Positions 1-12,914 of a stretch of 64,000 bases of DNA are shown here, piece by piece. The notes under the pieces are model-generated. The model was not told where the DNA came from and did not search any database. It saw only the letters and a list, made by a program, of their open reading frames with translations. The position numbers and the translations under genes are program-made. How positions within the stretch are numbered: the first letter of the stretch is position 1; every line of letters starts with the position of its first letter. Source of the DNA: Halichondria panicea (taxonomy: Eukaryota; Porifera; Demospongiae; Suberitida; Halichondriidae); the NCBI RefSeq assembly GCF_963675165.1, contig NC_087380.1, forward strand, positions 445,803 through 509,802. Reading direction: 5' to 3'.

Positions 1-3000
1 CATGCTGGTGAGTACAGGCTATAATGTACCTACAATGGCATAAGATAACAGTGAATGTTTACTGTGCATATTGAAAACTAAGATTAATGTTTACATGACT
101 CTGTACGTAGGTGTGTATAAACTGGTGGTTACTGGAGCCTCAGGGTCAACAACACAACAGGTCGTCACGGTAACAGTGATGAGTGAGGGTGGTGAGGCTA
201 GTGAGGGGGTGGAGGGGGTGGACTACGCCTCCATACCTGTGACAGAGTTTGGAGCGTACGTGGCTGACCTCCATGCTGGCAGCAATAAGAAGTTCAAATA
301 TCTTTACAAGGTAATGTTATACTAGCTGTGTGTGCAATCAACTTAATCCGTACACACACTCAGAATCTGGACAGTGGGGAGAGGGGTCATCCAGTGATTA
401 TTTCAGTGACTCCTGAGAACAAACTCAACAACAGATTTGGCAACATTGCTGTGTGTGAGTGTATATCCTGAGAGTTAGCACATATTAGTAGTTGTGTGTA
501 CACAGGCAGATGGAGGTCATAGCACTGTGTGTGTGTGTTCTCATATCTCATACTAATCACACCTATTCCTGCAGATGATGACAACCTCATTATCCTAGAC
601 CCCATCCCTGGACAAGAGGACTGTCAGAGTGACTACATCAATGCCTGCTATGTAGACGTGAGTGTGTGTGTGTTGAGCTCTTATTTTAATGGTTCAATGT
701 TTTTATTGTTGTGGCTTTTACAGTGTGTATACATCTGCCTAATGACTTGCTGCATTCCACTGCTAATGGTGCACTTGTTGAGTATACAATGAAACCTTAG
801 CTGTCTAAACTTGCTCTTTCATTCACGTACACACTGTATGTTGTGTGCATGCGCAGCGAGGTATACGGTAGTATGTGTGTGTGTGTGTGTGTACTAGGTT
901 GTTAGTACACACACAATGATATTAGATCTAAACACTTGTATAACTTTCCTTTACAATGTATCGTCACACATGTATTATCAGGTTTAGCCGCCGCTTACAA
1001 AAAAAGGGGGAAAAACTAGCTTGCTATCCATTTTCCACTCTTTGCAAATGTTATATTGAATTGATGGTCTGATACTGTAGCTTCATTCATCAAAGCTTTT
1101 GTGCGTCCACCAGCAGATCCATACAATAAAAAGCATACACGGTACTTTCAGTATCTGATAATTTATGAATTTTTTCTTCTCTTCTCAGGGGTATAAGAAA
1201 CCTAAAAAGTTCATAGCAACACAAGGTGAGGTCCTGGGTTACTAAGTGTGTACCATTACCATTGAGGTAGTCATTGGTTACCTTGTTGTGGGCACAGTTG
1301 AAACTGTAACTGATCAGCTAGAAACACATTTGTTACTGCTACTAGCTACTATGAGTATGATCTGTAAACCATTTTGTAACTGATTGTAAAATTCCGGTGT
1401 AATGTAATGTTTTTACCCTTTATAATTATAGGACCACTGCCAGGAACTCTGGTGGACTTCTGGCGTCTCATGTGGCAGGAGAGACCACCCATAATAGTCA
1501 TGCTCACCAACGTCATGGAGAACAACAAGATCAAGTGCGAACAGTACTGGCCAGAGTCTGGGAAGAAGCAATTTGGCCCATTCACAGTGGCCATTACAGA
1601 TCAGCAAATACTGGCTGACTACACCATCAGGACACTGGAGGCTTCAGTGAGTTGCAATACCACTGGCTTTATATAAGAGAGTGGGATTATTATCCGCCTC
1701 TCTTCCCCTGCCTCTAGTTGGATGGAGACCGCCGTGTGCTGAGAGTCAAGCTATTCCATTTCACTGCCTGGCCTGATCATGGTGTGCCTGACTATGCCAC
1801 GCCCATTCTTGGGTTCCATCGTCGGGTTAAGTCTCAGCACAAGCCATCGAAAGGTCCTATTCTGATCCACTGCAGTGCTGGTGTGGGACGCACAGGCACT
1901 TACATTGCCATTGATAACGTCCTCGATCAGATCTCAGTCGAAGGTCTCATCGATATTTCCGGTACCATTGTCAAATCTCGCAACCAGAGAATGAAGCTTG
2001 TACAAACACAGGTAGGTATACATCACTCTGATGCTATTGCTTCCATCATTGCTGCCATTTTGATTCTACTGAGCATGCTTATTGCCCCCTCTTCCTATAG
2101 GACCAATATGTGTTCATCCACGATGCTATCCTGGAGTCAGTGACATGTGGAGACACTCAGATCAGTGCTGGAGATCTGCGCAGACAAATACAGAAGATGT
2201 CATCAGTGCTCCCGGGAAAAACCATCTCAGATTTCCAATACCAGTTCCAAATTCTGGAACAGGTTACTCCAAATCCTAAAGAAGTTCGAAGTCCTATTGC
2301 TGTTAAGAATGCTGCCAGGAACAGGAACATGGACTACCTGCCACGTAAGGACTGCTGCTAACTGTGTACATTATATCCATTCACTGTTTCCCCAACAATA
2401 GCTGAGACCAGTCGTGTGATTCTGAAGGGAGAGCAACCTGACTACATTCATGCTGTGTTTGCTCATGTAAGTGTTCAACTACTATAGAGCCCTTGACCTA
2501 TTGTACTCTCATGGTCCCCTCCCTTCCTCCAGGGCTACAAGCACCAGAAGGCATACATCATTGCCCAGAATCCACTGGACTCAACTGTGCGTAACTTCTG
2601 GAAGGTGATCTATGACAGGAAGTGTGCTGCTGTTGTGATGTTGACTCCACTCAGTGAGAATGGGCAGGTAAGAGATGGTCTCCATTAGAGGTCCTCTCTG
2701 TTGAGTGTGTGTGTGTGTGTGTGTGTAGGAGGCATGCTCCCAGTACTGGCCAGAGAGTGGCAATGTCACCTCCTTCGGTGAGTTCACCATCGATAACTTG
2801 GGGGAGGAAACCAACACTGGGTTCATTATGAGGCAACTGAGCGTCCTCAATGAAAAAGTACGTCATGCATATCTTTGTTGCCTTCAAACCTCTCTCTATT
2901 CCTTGTTTCCTCCATGCAGACCCAAAAGACCCATCAATTGACTCTGTTCCACATCACTAACTGGAATAGCAGTGGAAAATGTGAGAACCTCAAGACTGTA

Positions 3001-3728
3001 ACTGACGTCAATGAGGAGGTTATAAAGGTTCAAAGGAGGACTGGAAACAACCCTGTACTGGTCCATTGCAAGTACGTACAAGTGCTGTAACCTTATATGG
3101 ACATTATATAACCTCCCCCTATCCAGTGACACTGCGACCCGCTCTGGTATGTACTGCTCTGTAGGTACTACCATTGACCGTTGCAAGACAGAGGGAGTGG
3201 TGGATGTGTTCCAGGTGGTCAAGGCTCTCAGGGTCCACAAGCCAGGGGCAGTACCCTCAGTCGTGAGTTCATCTGCTGCTTACATAGTGGGAGGCTTGTA
3301 CCATTACAAGAGCCAGACCTTGTTTAGTAGGGCCTGTATACCAACACATACCATGCAGGTTGTCTTAATTAATTCCCAATACCAAGATGTTCTGAAAGCA
3401 GCTTCAAGCCTCTGTACTGTTGATTAGTGCCATTTGCAATGTAGTTTTGTATCATCATGTGATTGCGCGTCAATCAATTTGACTGCCACGTGCAGAGATG
3501 ATAGCCTCAGATAGGGTCAAGTTTACAGACGCTAGCGGCTTCTATTGCACTGAAGATGGGCTGTAGGGAGGCTACTATTTGAGGGCGGCCTTTATACAAG
3601 AGCGGCCTCTGATCAAGCAAATACTGTAGTAGTGTATCCCCTCACAGGACAACTACAAGGATCTGTTTGATGCTACTCTGGTCTACTTGGACTCCTTTGA
3701 CAACTATGCCAACTTCCAAGATATTTGA
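1..3728 (+). CDS. Receptor-type tyrosine phosphatase, array unit 1 (3' part only)
   Basis: This is the cytoplasmic half of a receptor tyrosine phosphatase; its 5' part lies before the window. Exons: 1-7, 111-310, 364-454, 575-657, 1189-1225, 1432-1646, 1718-2011, 2101-2344, 2402-2466, 2533-2667, 2729-2857, 2920-3071, 3127-3262, 3648-3728 (TGA). All phases join without a stop. It encodes the end of the intracellular Ig domain, then phosphatase domain D1 with a WPD loop (AWPDHGVP) and the catalytic loop [10 protein letters not shown], then D2. In D2 the WPD loop reads WNS and the loop reads HCNDTATRSG, so Cys and Arg remain but the general acid is gone. From the family, D1 should dephosphorylate phosphotyrosine at the inner membrane face and D2 should be regulatory. 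The acceptor at 2728 is a (TG)n-AG. The gene is nearly identical to units 2-5 over the same exons. Confidence 0.9.
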
Positions 3729-4206
3729 TGTAAATTAATTGACACAAGAAATGAACAAATTGTATATAATTATATGAACTCTACATGTTGAGTATAATAG
3801 ATTTATATGGACAGGCCCGAATAATTTATAGAGATTATTGACTTCCTTTTTGTATAATCACGAGCACAGCTGTTTGTAATCACCCTGAATTCGTATTATT
3901 ATAATAACTTGATGTTTATAAATATTAACAGATAATAATACCGCAGACATAATTATACGCCTCGAGGCATAGCCGCACGAGGATACGATAAAGTTGACTA
4001 TGCATGTGTGTGTCTGTGTGTGTATTCCAGCTGTAACTGCTCAACGGTCGCAATGCAACGAACACTAACAGCTCGGCTTCTAGCCAGGATTTTGATTCGT
4101 AGATTTGCAAACTAAAGCTTTGTTTTCGAGTTATGGCTATTTTTACTTACAGTGTGAAGGCTGTTGCAGTCTTTCAGAACCGTTGCTAGCATCATCTGCA
4201 AATAAT

Positions 4207-4253
4207 TAATCAGTTTCTGTGAGCATGCTGACTGAGGGATCCAGCATCTGCAG
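4207..4253 (-). pseudogene. Relic copy of the SPEF2-like terminal exon (between units 1 and 2)
   Basis: This stretch matches the last exon of the SPEF2-like gene (39478-39528) on the minus strand, with about 10 bases deleted in the middle. The match continues rightwards through the intron to about 4475, where a ragged copy of the donor end of the preceding SPEF2 exon is still visible. It has no upstream exons, so it cannot work as part of that gene. It marks the end of a tandem-duplication unit. Confidence 0.75.
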
Positions 4254-4495
4254 GCAAAACACAAGCTGTTTCAGGACATAAATTATAACATGTAATAATT
4301 TATAGTATAGCATTCAATTTCCTAATAAGAGTACATGCAATAAGAAGTAGATCTACACCCACTTGAATGGACCTATGTACTGTACATACACAGCGAGGTG
4401 GTATATATAGCGCCACTACAATGGTCCTAAGGCTGTAGCTAGCAGTGTATACTGCTTACAGGGACGTGGTTAGTGCCATAAGATATATTATACTA

Positions 4496-4566
4496 GCTGC
4501 AACAACACAGCTATCTAGCTAGCTAGGGATACCTACTAACTGTCTACCATTGAAGAGAGACTACCC
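4496..4566 (+). promoter_or_regulatory. Conserved 5' flank / putative 5' UTR of array unit 2
   Basis: About 70 bases before the start codon are nearly identical in all four visible array starts (units 2-5). The block includes GCTGCAACAACA, a run of AGCT/TAGC steps and the segment ATTGAAGAGAGACTACCC just before ATG. I infer a shared core promoter and leader. No TATA box is obvious and the transcription start is unknown. Confidence 0.55.
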
Positions 4567-7500
4567 ATGACCTCCATGCTGTGTGGTCTAGTGTGTGTGG
4601 TCCTGCTCTCTGGGCTCACTGCACTGGCAGGGGGACAAGGTGAGTCAGTATACAGCTATAGTTATATGTGTGTAATATTAAAGGTAGAGATGCCTGCATG
4701 CATTGTAAATCAGGGGGTATTATGGGTCACTTTGACAAAACGCTTCCAAAATTTCTTTTGTACCACCTGAAGTGATATTTTAATTACTTAGCATATGCAT
4801 GGATATAGTGCATTTTCTCAGCAGAGTATTTCAGTGCCCATGCGTTTATACACATGCATGCATGCAGTTAATCGCTTCAATCATTATCAACATGCACATG
4901 TGAGAAATTCCATACTTGTCCATGGTCATATACACACTGCACAATATTAATTGTAACTTGTGTATTCACTTGTTTTGGAGAAACAGGCTCTGTAGTGGTT
5001 GCTGTACCGAAGAGACGACTATATATAACTATAGCTTTATAGGTTTAAAAATGCATTTTTAATTAGTTCCATGCTTGAAGCACTATAGCATCTTTGTTGT
5101 TGAAGAACGATGTGACTCATAACACCATCGTTCCCCAAAATCTGTATTTTGCATATCGCTATACAAATAAATTACGATTTTAGTTACATAAGATAGAACT
5201 GATTAGACTCACCAGTTTTTTATTGTATTATAACGTAAATTTCACATTTTTCCAACAATTCTTTTCAGATAAATTTATACAGAGATTTGGTTAGCAGGAG
5301 TTAAAAGTGGAAGTGCAATCAACCACGACCACTAATTGCATTAGTGGAATGAACGTTATACTGTTTATTATGTTCACTATTTCAGGAACTTGTTCTGATT
5401 TACCACCACTAATGAATGGAGGCATTACCTACACTGATGGACTTGTTGACAGCAGACCTATTAATACCATTGCTACCTTCACTTGTAACAATGACTACAC
5501 TCTCACTACTGGAGGGAGTTTCAGCCAATGTCAGAATGATGGAAACTGGAGTAGGTCAGCTCCAACCTGTCAAGGTGAGTTCCACTGCATCTTAACAGTT
5601 GCTTCACCTTTCTTGATACAGTGAACACAGGACCCACTGAACCACCCACCACCTGTCCTGACCTCACTGTACCAGCCAATGGAATGATCAGCTACAATAT
5701 GGGGACTGATAGTCTGAGACCAGTGGACACTGTGGCCACCTACACCTGTGACACTGACTACACTCTCAATGGAGACACCACCAGGACTTGTGGGAGTGAT
5801 GGAGTGTGGAGTGGCGTTTCAGATTGTCAGCGTAAGTAGAACGGACTTTGTACTGTTTGTTTGTTGAGTGTATCGTCTCCCATACAGCTGACTGCCCTGA
5901 CTTACCCTCACTGACCAATGGGATGATTATGTACAGTGCTGGATCCACTAACAACAGACCTTTCCTCACTACTGCTGCACACTTCTGTAACACTGGCTAC
6001 ACTCTCACTGGAGGGGACACTACCAGGATCTGTGTGGGTGGAGGGATCTGGAGTGGGCCACCTCCAACTTGTCAGCGTCAGTAGAATTGAATTTGACAAA
6101 CAATATACAGACTAATGTTAAATGTATATGTTCACTATTTCAGGACCTTGTTCTGATTTACCACCACTAATGAATGGAGGCATTACCTACACTTTTGGAT
6201 CTGATAACAGCAGACCTATTAATACCATTGCTACCTACACTTGTGACAATGGCTACACTCTCACTACTGGAGGGAGTTTCAGAGTTTGTCGGAATGATGG
6301 AACCTGGAGTGGAGCAGCTCCAACCTGTCAATGTGAGTTCCACTACATCTTAACAGTTGCTTCACCTTTCTTGATACAGTGAACACAGGACCCACTGATC
6401 CTCCACCCACCACCTGTCCTGACCTCACTGTACCAGCCAATGGAATGATCAGCTACAATATGGGGACTGCTAGTCTGATACCAGTGGACACTGTGGCCAC
6501 CTACACTTGTGACACTGACTATACTCTCAGTGGAGACACCACCAGGACTTGTGGGACCGGCCGGAGCGGTGGAGTGTGGAATGGGTCAGATCCAAGTTGT
6601 CAGCGTAAGTGAAATGGACTTTGTACTGGTTGTTTGCTGAGTGTATCGTCTCCCATACAGTTAAATGCCCTGACTTACTCCCACTGATCAACGGGATGAT
6701 TATGTACAGTGGTGGATCCCCTGGCAACAGACCTTTCCTCTCTAGTGCTACGCACTCCTGTAACACTGGCTACACTCTCACTGGAGGTACTTTCACTGGA
6801 GGTACCTCCAGGGTCTGTGTGAGTGGAGGGATCTGGAGTGGGTCAGCTCCAACTTGTCAAAGTGAGCTCTGTAAATCTTGTATACATGCAGCTTGTTCTT
6901 ATATGAGTATTATTATGCGCATAAACCCAATGAAGATTGTGTGAATCAGATTTCTAGTTATACGTTAGTTATGTTGTGTATCTCACACCTTATATACACA
7001 GAAGACACAGGACCTACTGATCCTCCATCCACCACCTGTTCTGACCTGACTCCTCCAACCAGTGGAATGATTGGCTACAATATGGGGACTGTTAGTCTGC
7101 GACCAGTGAACACTGTGGCCACATACACCTGTAACACTGGCTACACTCTCAATGGAGGCAACACCAGGACTTGTGGGAGTGATGGAGCGTGGAGTGGGTC
7201 AGCTCCAACTTGTCAAGGTAAGGAATACAAGCTAGTGTGTTGATGGTTGATAAATTGTACTGTCTCTACAGCCACCTGTCCTGACCTCACTTTACCAACC
7301 AATGGAGTGATCATCTACAGCTCTAGTACCTCACCACACCCTCAGGGAGCCATGGCTACACAGAGCTGCTTGAATGGATACGTATCCTCCACTACCAGCA
7401 CTGCTACCAGAGTGTGTAGAGCTGACAGAGTGTGGAGTGGATCAGCTCTCACTTGTCAATGTAAGTATGCAATGATATTCTGTGTGCAGTTTAAAAGGTG

Positions 7501-10500
7501 AGTGCATTTTGCTCTAATAACATCTCCTTTACTGTTGTGTTTCAGTGACTGAAGTCATCACTACCTCTTCTCCTCTCATAACAAGTTAATTGTCTCCTTT
7601 ACTGACCATGTATACTAGTAACCTCCCCACAGCCATTGCCACTACTAAAGGGGACACTGTGCCCCCCACTGGAACTGACCCTCGGTCCACTGGAACTACC
7701 ACTGACAACACTGGAGCTAGCAACACAGGAGGTGTGGTGGCAGGTGTAGTCATTGTGTTACTCATTCTAGGCGCTGTCATTGTGGTGGGTATCATTGTCG
7801 GGGTCTACTTCTGGAGGTGAGACTATCATCAGAATGTGTGCATGTAATAATGTGTTCTTTTGTGTACAGGAAACTTTGTGGCAACCAGACCAAGTACAGC
7901 CCCTCCCCACGCCATGCCCCTCCCCCTCGCCCCACCCCCTATCAAGCATCCTTCAAGAAGAGGAACGGACAAGACAGTAAAGTCACCATCCAGAAAGTTG
8001 ACGGTAAGAAAAAACTATAGTTCAACTTTCAGCACCAACTATTTGTCTATATTTCAGAGCCTAGTATAGTAGAGTTTCCTAGTGATACTCATGTGACGGA
8101 GGGGGAGGAGGTGTATCTGAGGGTGAAGGTGGGAGGTCACCCTCCACCCAGTCTCACCTGGTACCACAATGGTAGGGAGGTGACTGCAGACTATGCCACA
8201 GAACTGGACCAGGACGGTGGATTATCCTTCCCTAGTGTGGAGACTAAGCATGCTGGTGAGTACAGGCTATAATGTACCTACAATGACATAAGATAACAGT
8301 GAATGTTTACTGTGCATATTGAAAACTAAGATTAATGTTTACATGACTCTGTACGTAGGTGTGTATAAACTGGTGGTTACTGGAGCCTCAGGGTCAACAA
8401 CACAACAGGTCGTCACGGTAACAGTGATGAGTGAGGGTGGTGAGGCTAGTGAGGGGGTGGAGGGGGTGGACTACGCCCCCATACCTGTGACAGAGTTTGG
8501 AGCGTACGTGGCTGATCTCCATGCTGGCAGCAATAAGAAGTTCAAAGATCTTTACAAGGTAATGTTATACTAGCTGTGTGTGTGGGCGTATGTCATTATC
8601 CACACACACTCAGAATCTGGACAGTGGGGAGAGGGGTCATCCAGTGATTGTTTCAGTGACTCCTGAGAACAAACTCAACAACAGATTTGGCAACATTGCT
8701 GTGTGTGAGTGTATATCCTGAGAGTTAGCACATATTAGTAGTTGTGTACACAGGCAGATGGAGGTCATAGCACTGTGTGTGTATGTGTTCTCATATCTCA
8801 TACTTATTCCTGCAGATGATGACAACCTCATTATCCTAGACCCCATCCCTGGACAAGAGGACTGTCAGAGTGACTACATCAATGCCTGCTATGTAGACGT
8901 GAGCTAGTGTGTGTGTTGAGCTCTTATTTTAATGTTTCAATGTTTTTATTGTTGTGACCATTACAGCACATGTATACATTGTACATCTGCTTATGATTAC
9001 TTGAGTATACAATGAAACCTTAGCTCTCTATATACTGGCCCTCTCATTCACTGCAAGTATACACACACACTTGCATAATTATGCTTAGTGTGCGCATGGG
9101 CAGCGATGTATACAGTATGTTTGTGTGCGTGTCTGTGTGTCTGTACTAGCTATCCCACTCTTTTCACCATTCCCTACATTGCAAATGTAATAATAGTCTG
9201 CTAGTACTGTAGTTTCATCACTGTAAATCTTTGGTATCGGTTTTCATTATTGTATGGTATCTGGTACCAGCTCATGAATTTGATTCTTCTTGTATTCTCA
9301 GGGGTACAAGAAGCCTAAAAGTTTCATAGCAACTCAAGGTAAGGTCCTGGTTTACCAAGTGTGTACCATTACCTTATATGGGCATCGAGGTAGTCCTTGT
9401 TTACATTGTTGTGGGCACAGTTGAAACTGTAACTGATCCGTCTAGAAAAACATTTGTTAGCTACTATGAGTATGACAATTGTTCTGCAAACCACTGCTAC
9501 TGATTGCATATGGTTAATTTAGTCATTTTGTTACTGCTACTAGCTACTATGAGTATGATCTGTAAACCATTTTGTAACTGATTGTATAATTTCGGTGTAA
9601 TGTTTTTACCCTTTATAATTATAGGACCACTGCCAGGAACTCTGGTGGACTTCTGGCGCATGGTGTGGCAGGAGAGACCACCCATAATAGTCATGCTCAC
9701 CAACCTCATGGAGAACAACAAGATCAAGTGTGAACAGTACTGGCCAGAGTCTGGGAAGAAGCAGTTTGGACCATTCACAGTGGCCATTACAGATCAGCAA
9801 ATACTGGCTGACTACACCATCAGAACACTGGAGGCTTCAGTGAGTTGCAATACCACAGCTTTATATAAGAAAGTGGGGCAGTGGTGGATTATTATCCGCT
9901 TCTCTTCCCCTGCCTCTAGTTGGATGGAGACCGCCGTGTGCTGAGAGTCAAGTTATTCCATTTCACTGCCTGGCCTGATCACGGTGTGCCTGACTATGCC
10001 ACGCCCATTCTTGGGTTCCATCGTCGGGTCCAGTCCCAACACAAGCCATCGAAAGGTCCTATTCTGATTCACTGCAGTGCTGGTGTGGGACGCACAGGCA
10101 CTTACATTGCCATTGATAATGTCCTCGATCAGATCTCTGTCGAGGGTCTCATCGATATTTCCAGTACCATTGTCAAATCTCGCAACCAGAGGATGAAGCT
10201 TGTACAAACACAGGTGAGTATACATCACTCTAATGCTATTGCTTCTATCATTGCTACCATTTTGATTCTACTGAGCATGCTCATTGCCCCCTCTTCCTAT
10301 AGGACCAATATGTGTTCATCCACGATGCTATCCTGGAGTCAGTGACGTGTGGAGACACTCAGATCAGTGCTGGAGATTTGCGCAGACAAATACAAAAGAT
10401 GTCATCAGTGCTGCTCCCGGGAAAACCCATCTCAGATTTCCAATTCCAGTTCCAAATTCTGGAACAGGTTACTCCAAATCCTAAAGAAGTTCGAAGTCCT

Positions 10501-12049
10501 ATTGCTGTTAAGAATGCTGCCAGGAACAGGAACATGGACTACCTGCCACGTAAGGACTGCTGCTAACTGTGTACATTATATCCATTCACTGTTTCCCCAA
10601 CAATAGCTGAGACCAGTCGTGTGATTCTGAAGGGAGAGCAACCTGACTACATTCATGCTGTGTTTGCTCATGTAAGTGTTCAACTACTAGAGCCCTTGAC
10701 CTATTGTACTCTCATGGTCCCCTCCCTCCCTCCCTCCAGGGCTACAAGCACCAGAAGGCATACATCATTGCCCAGAATCCACTGGACTCAACTGTGCGTA
10801 ACTTCTGGAAGGTGATCTATGACAGGAAGTGTGCGGCTGTTGTGATGTTGACTCCACTCAGTGAGAATGGGCAGGTAAGAGATGGTCTCCATTAGAGGTC
10901 CTCCCTGTTGAGTGTGTGTGTGTGTGTGTGTGTGTAGGAGGCATGCTCCCAGTACTGGCCAGAGAGTGGCAATGTCACCTCCTTCGGTGAGTTCACCATC
11001 GATAATTTGGGGGAGGAAACCAACACTGGGTTCGTTATGAGGCAACTGAGCGTCCTCAATGAAAAGGTACGCCATGCATCTTTTTGTTGCCTTCAAACCT
11101 CTCTCTATTCCTTGTTTCCTCCATGCAGACCCAAAAGGCCCATCAATTGACTCAGTTCCACATCACTAACTGGAATAGCAGTGGAAAGTGTGAGAACCTC
11201 AAGACTGTAACTGACGTGAATGTGGAGGTTATAAAGGTTCAAAGGAGGACTGGAAACAAGCCTGTACTGGTCCATTGCAAGTACGTTTCTGTAATCAATA
11301 TTGTAACCTTATATGGACATTATAATAGCCTTGCATTCTAGAATTCAGTCGATTTGGCAGATATCTTTGAGAGCTCGTAATTCGTGTTCAGATTGTCCAA
11401 CTTCAAATCTAATTGTAGCTCTCAGAATTTATATAATTGTAACCTCCCCCTATCCAGTGACACTGCGACCCGCTCTGGTATGTACTGCTCTGTAGCTACT
11501 ACCATTGACCGTTGCAAGACAGAGGGAGTGGTGGATGTGTTCCAGGTGGTCAAGGCTCTCAGGGTCCACAAGCCAGGGGCAGTGCCCTCAGTCGTGAGTT
11601 CATCTGCTGCTTACATAGAGGAGGCTTGTACTATTACTAGAGCCAGACCTTGCCTAGGGTCTGTACCAACCTATGCAGGTTGTCTTCCAATACAAGATAT
11701 TGTGAAAGCTTCAAGCCTCTGTACTGTTGATTAGTGTCCTTTGCAATGTAGTTTTGTACCATCATGTGTACCGTATTTGCGCATCAGTCAATATAGCTGC
11801 CACGTGCAGAGATGATAGGGTCAAAGTTCACTGAGGCTACTATTTGAGAGTGGCTTCCATTACACTGAAGATGGGCTGTACGGAGGCTACTATTTGAGTG
11901 CGGCCTTTATACAAGAGCGTCCTCTATCAAGCAAATACTGTAGTTATAATTAGTGTATCCCCTCACAGGACAACTACAAGGATCTGTTTGATGCTACTCT
12001 GGTCTACTTGGACTCCTTTGACAACTATGCAAACTTCCAAGATATTTAA
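4567..12049 (+). CDS. CCP-type receptor tyrosine phosphatase, array unit 2 (8 CCPs, no ectodomain Ig-like domains)
   Basis: A 26-exon model codes for about 1366 residues. Exons: 4567-4639, 5386-5574, 5622-5831, 5888-6076, 6144-6332, 6380-6604, 6661-6861, 7002-7217, 7272-7460, 7546-7584, 7633-7816, 7870-8003, 8058-8255, 8359-8558, 8614-8704, 8816-8898, 9302-9338, 9625-9839, 9920-10213, 10303-10549, 10607-10671, 10740-10874, 10938-11066, 11129-11280, 11458-11593, 11969-12049 (TAA). Residues 1-24 are a signal peptide. Eight CCP/sushi modules follow, one per exon, all phase 1-1 with the usual four Cys and Trp. Then come a Thr-rich stalk, a membrane span near 605-634, and a basic Pro-rich tail. 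Next are a cysteine-free Ig domain (about 680-780), D1 ([10 protein letters not shown], Cys near 1006) and D2 (HCNDTATRSG, Cys near 1294, WPD replaced). The 746-base first intron holds no copy of the Ig-like exon found in units 3-5. D1 should be an active phosphotyrosine phosphatase. Confidence 0.88.
4640..5385 (+). other. Intron 1 of unit 2, no coding content seen
   Basis: This 746-base AT-rich intron separates the signal-peptide exon from the first CCP. In units 3-5 the corresponding region contains a 360-372 base Ig-like exon; I found no trace of it here. No clear repeat or RNA gene is visible. Confidence 0.6.
7472..7503 (+). pseudogene. Stub of a deleted second Ig-like exon in unit 2
   Basis: Inside the intron after the eighth CCP lies a short match to the 3' end of the second Ig-like exon of unit 3 (17275-17303), including TTCTGTGTGCAGTT followed by a donor-like GGTGAGTG. 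The rest of the exon is missing. This indicates that an ancestral Ig-like exon was deleted from unit 2. Confidence 0.6.
8058..8558 (+). other. Two exons coding the intracellular Ig domain (unit 2 as example)
   Basis: Exons 8058-8255 and 8359-8558 encode an I-set-like Ig fold: GEEVYLRVKVGG at strand B, the LTWY core Trp at strand C, and AGVYKLVV at strand F. Positions normally held by the two disulphide cysteines are Val and Leu. The domain lies after the membrane span and before D1, so it is cytoplasmic. Equivalent exon pairs are 1-7/111-310 (partial), 18283-18480/18584-18783, 27863-28060/28164-28363 and 35509-35706/35801-36000. The second exon also codes the Gly/Glu-rich juxtamembrane segment that leads to D1. 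Confidence 0.85.
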
Positions 12050-12476
12050 TGTACATGAACTACACAAGAAATGAACAAATTATGTACGGACTCTGTTGAG
12101 TATAATAGATTTGCATGTCGGAATAATTTATAGAGATATTAATTTGTACAATCCATAGAACTCTTTATTTGTATAATCGGCACAGCTGTTTGTAATCACC
12201 CTGAATTCGGATTATAGAGTATTCACCCTGCACGTGCGTTGAGCTTCATTGCACAGCAACAAAACAAATACAATCACTTTTTACCGTATAATGACCTTAT
12301 TATAACAATATCATTATGGGGAATCTATAAAGAGATCGATATTAAGAAAACAGTGTTTTTTTGTCGCCTACAAGTTTCAATTATAACTAGCCTATTATTT
12401 TTAACCACTGTCTCATTAGCAGTTAGAGAGTCCATGAAAGTGTGCACGCACGGTGTAATAACTTCATGTTTTCAAA

Positions 12477-12622
12477 TACCGTATAGCGGGTTATTTTATT
12501 GCATGTAGAACATCATACGAAAATGAAATTATTCTATCGCAATACTTTCAACGTAACTATCCGGAGCTGTTAAAATAAGGGGAAAATTTACACCAACAAA
12601 AATTACCCGCTATATGCGGTAT
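12477..12622. mobile_element. MITE-like palindromic element (type A)
   Basis: The ends are inverted repeats: TACCGTATAGCGGG on the left and the complement of TACCGCATATAGCGGG on the right. The interior contains ACATCATACGAAAA and a CGTAACTATCC segment shared with elements at 22593, 32197, 42370 and 62487. There is no coding capacity. It sits in the 3' flank that was copied with the receptor units. Confidence 0.65.
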
Positions 12623-12726
12623 AATAATTATAGCACAGACATAACACAGTTATTATTATTTATTTTGTCACAGTGTGTACACAACATGTCATGGATTAAG
12701 AGAAAGTATCCTTATAACTAGATAAT

Positions 12727-12780
12727 ATCAGTTTCTGTGAGCATGCTGACTGGTCTCATGTAGGGATCCAATACCTGCAG
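12727..12780 (-). pseudogene. Relic copy of the SPEF2-like terminal exon (between units 2 and 3)
   Basis: This is nearly identical to 39481-39533 on the minus strand, including the acceptor CCTGCAG. The in-frame stop of the original is not preserved (GATATT in place of GATTAA). It is a non-functional passenger of the tandem duplication. Homology continues to about 12835. Confidence 0.78.
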
Positions 12781-12848
12781 GAAAAACAAGCAGTTTACAT
12801 AAGGCTATAACAGTATAGTTTATACAGGGAGGTGGTAGAGCACTAATA

Positions 12849-12914
12849 GCTGCAACAACACAGCTAGCTAGCTAGGATACCTACTAACTGTCTACCATTG
12901 AAGAGAGACTACCC
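12849..12914 (+). promoter_or_regulatory. Conserved 5' flank / putative 5' UTR of array unit 3
   Basis: This is the same block as at 4496-4566, ending in ATTGAAGAGAGACTACCC directly before the start codon. Confidence 0.55.
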
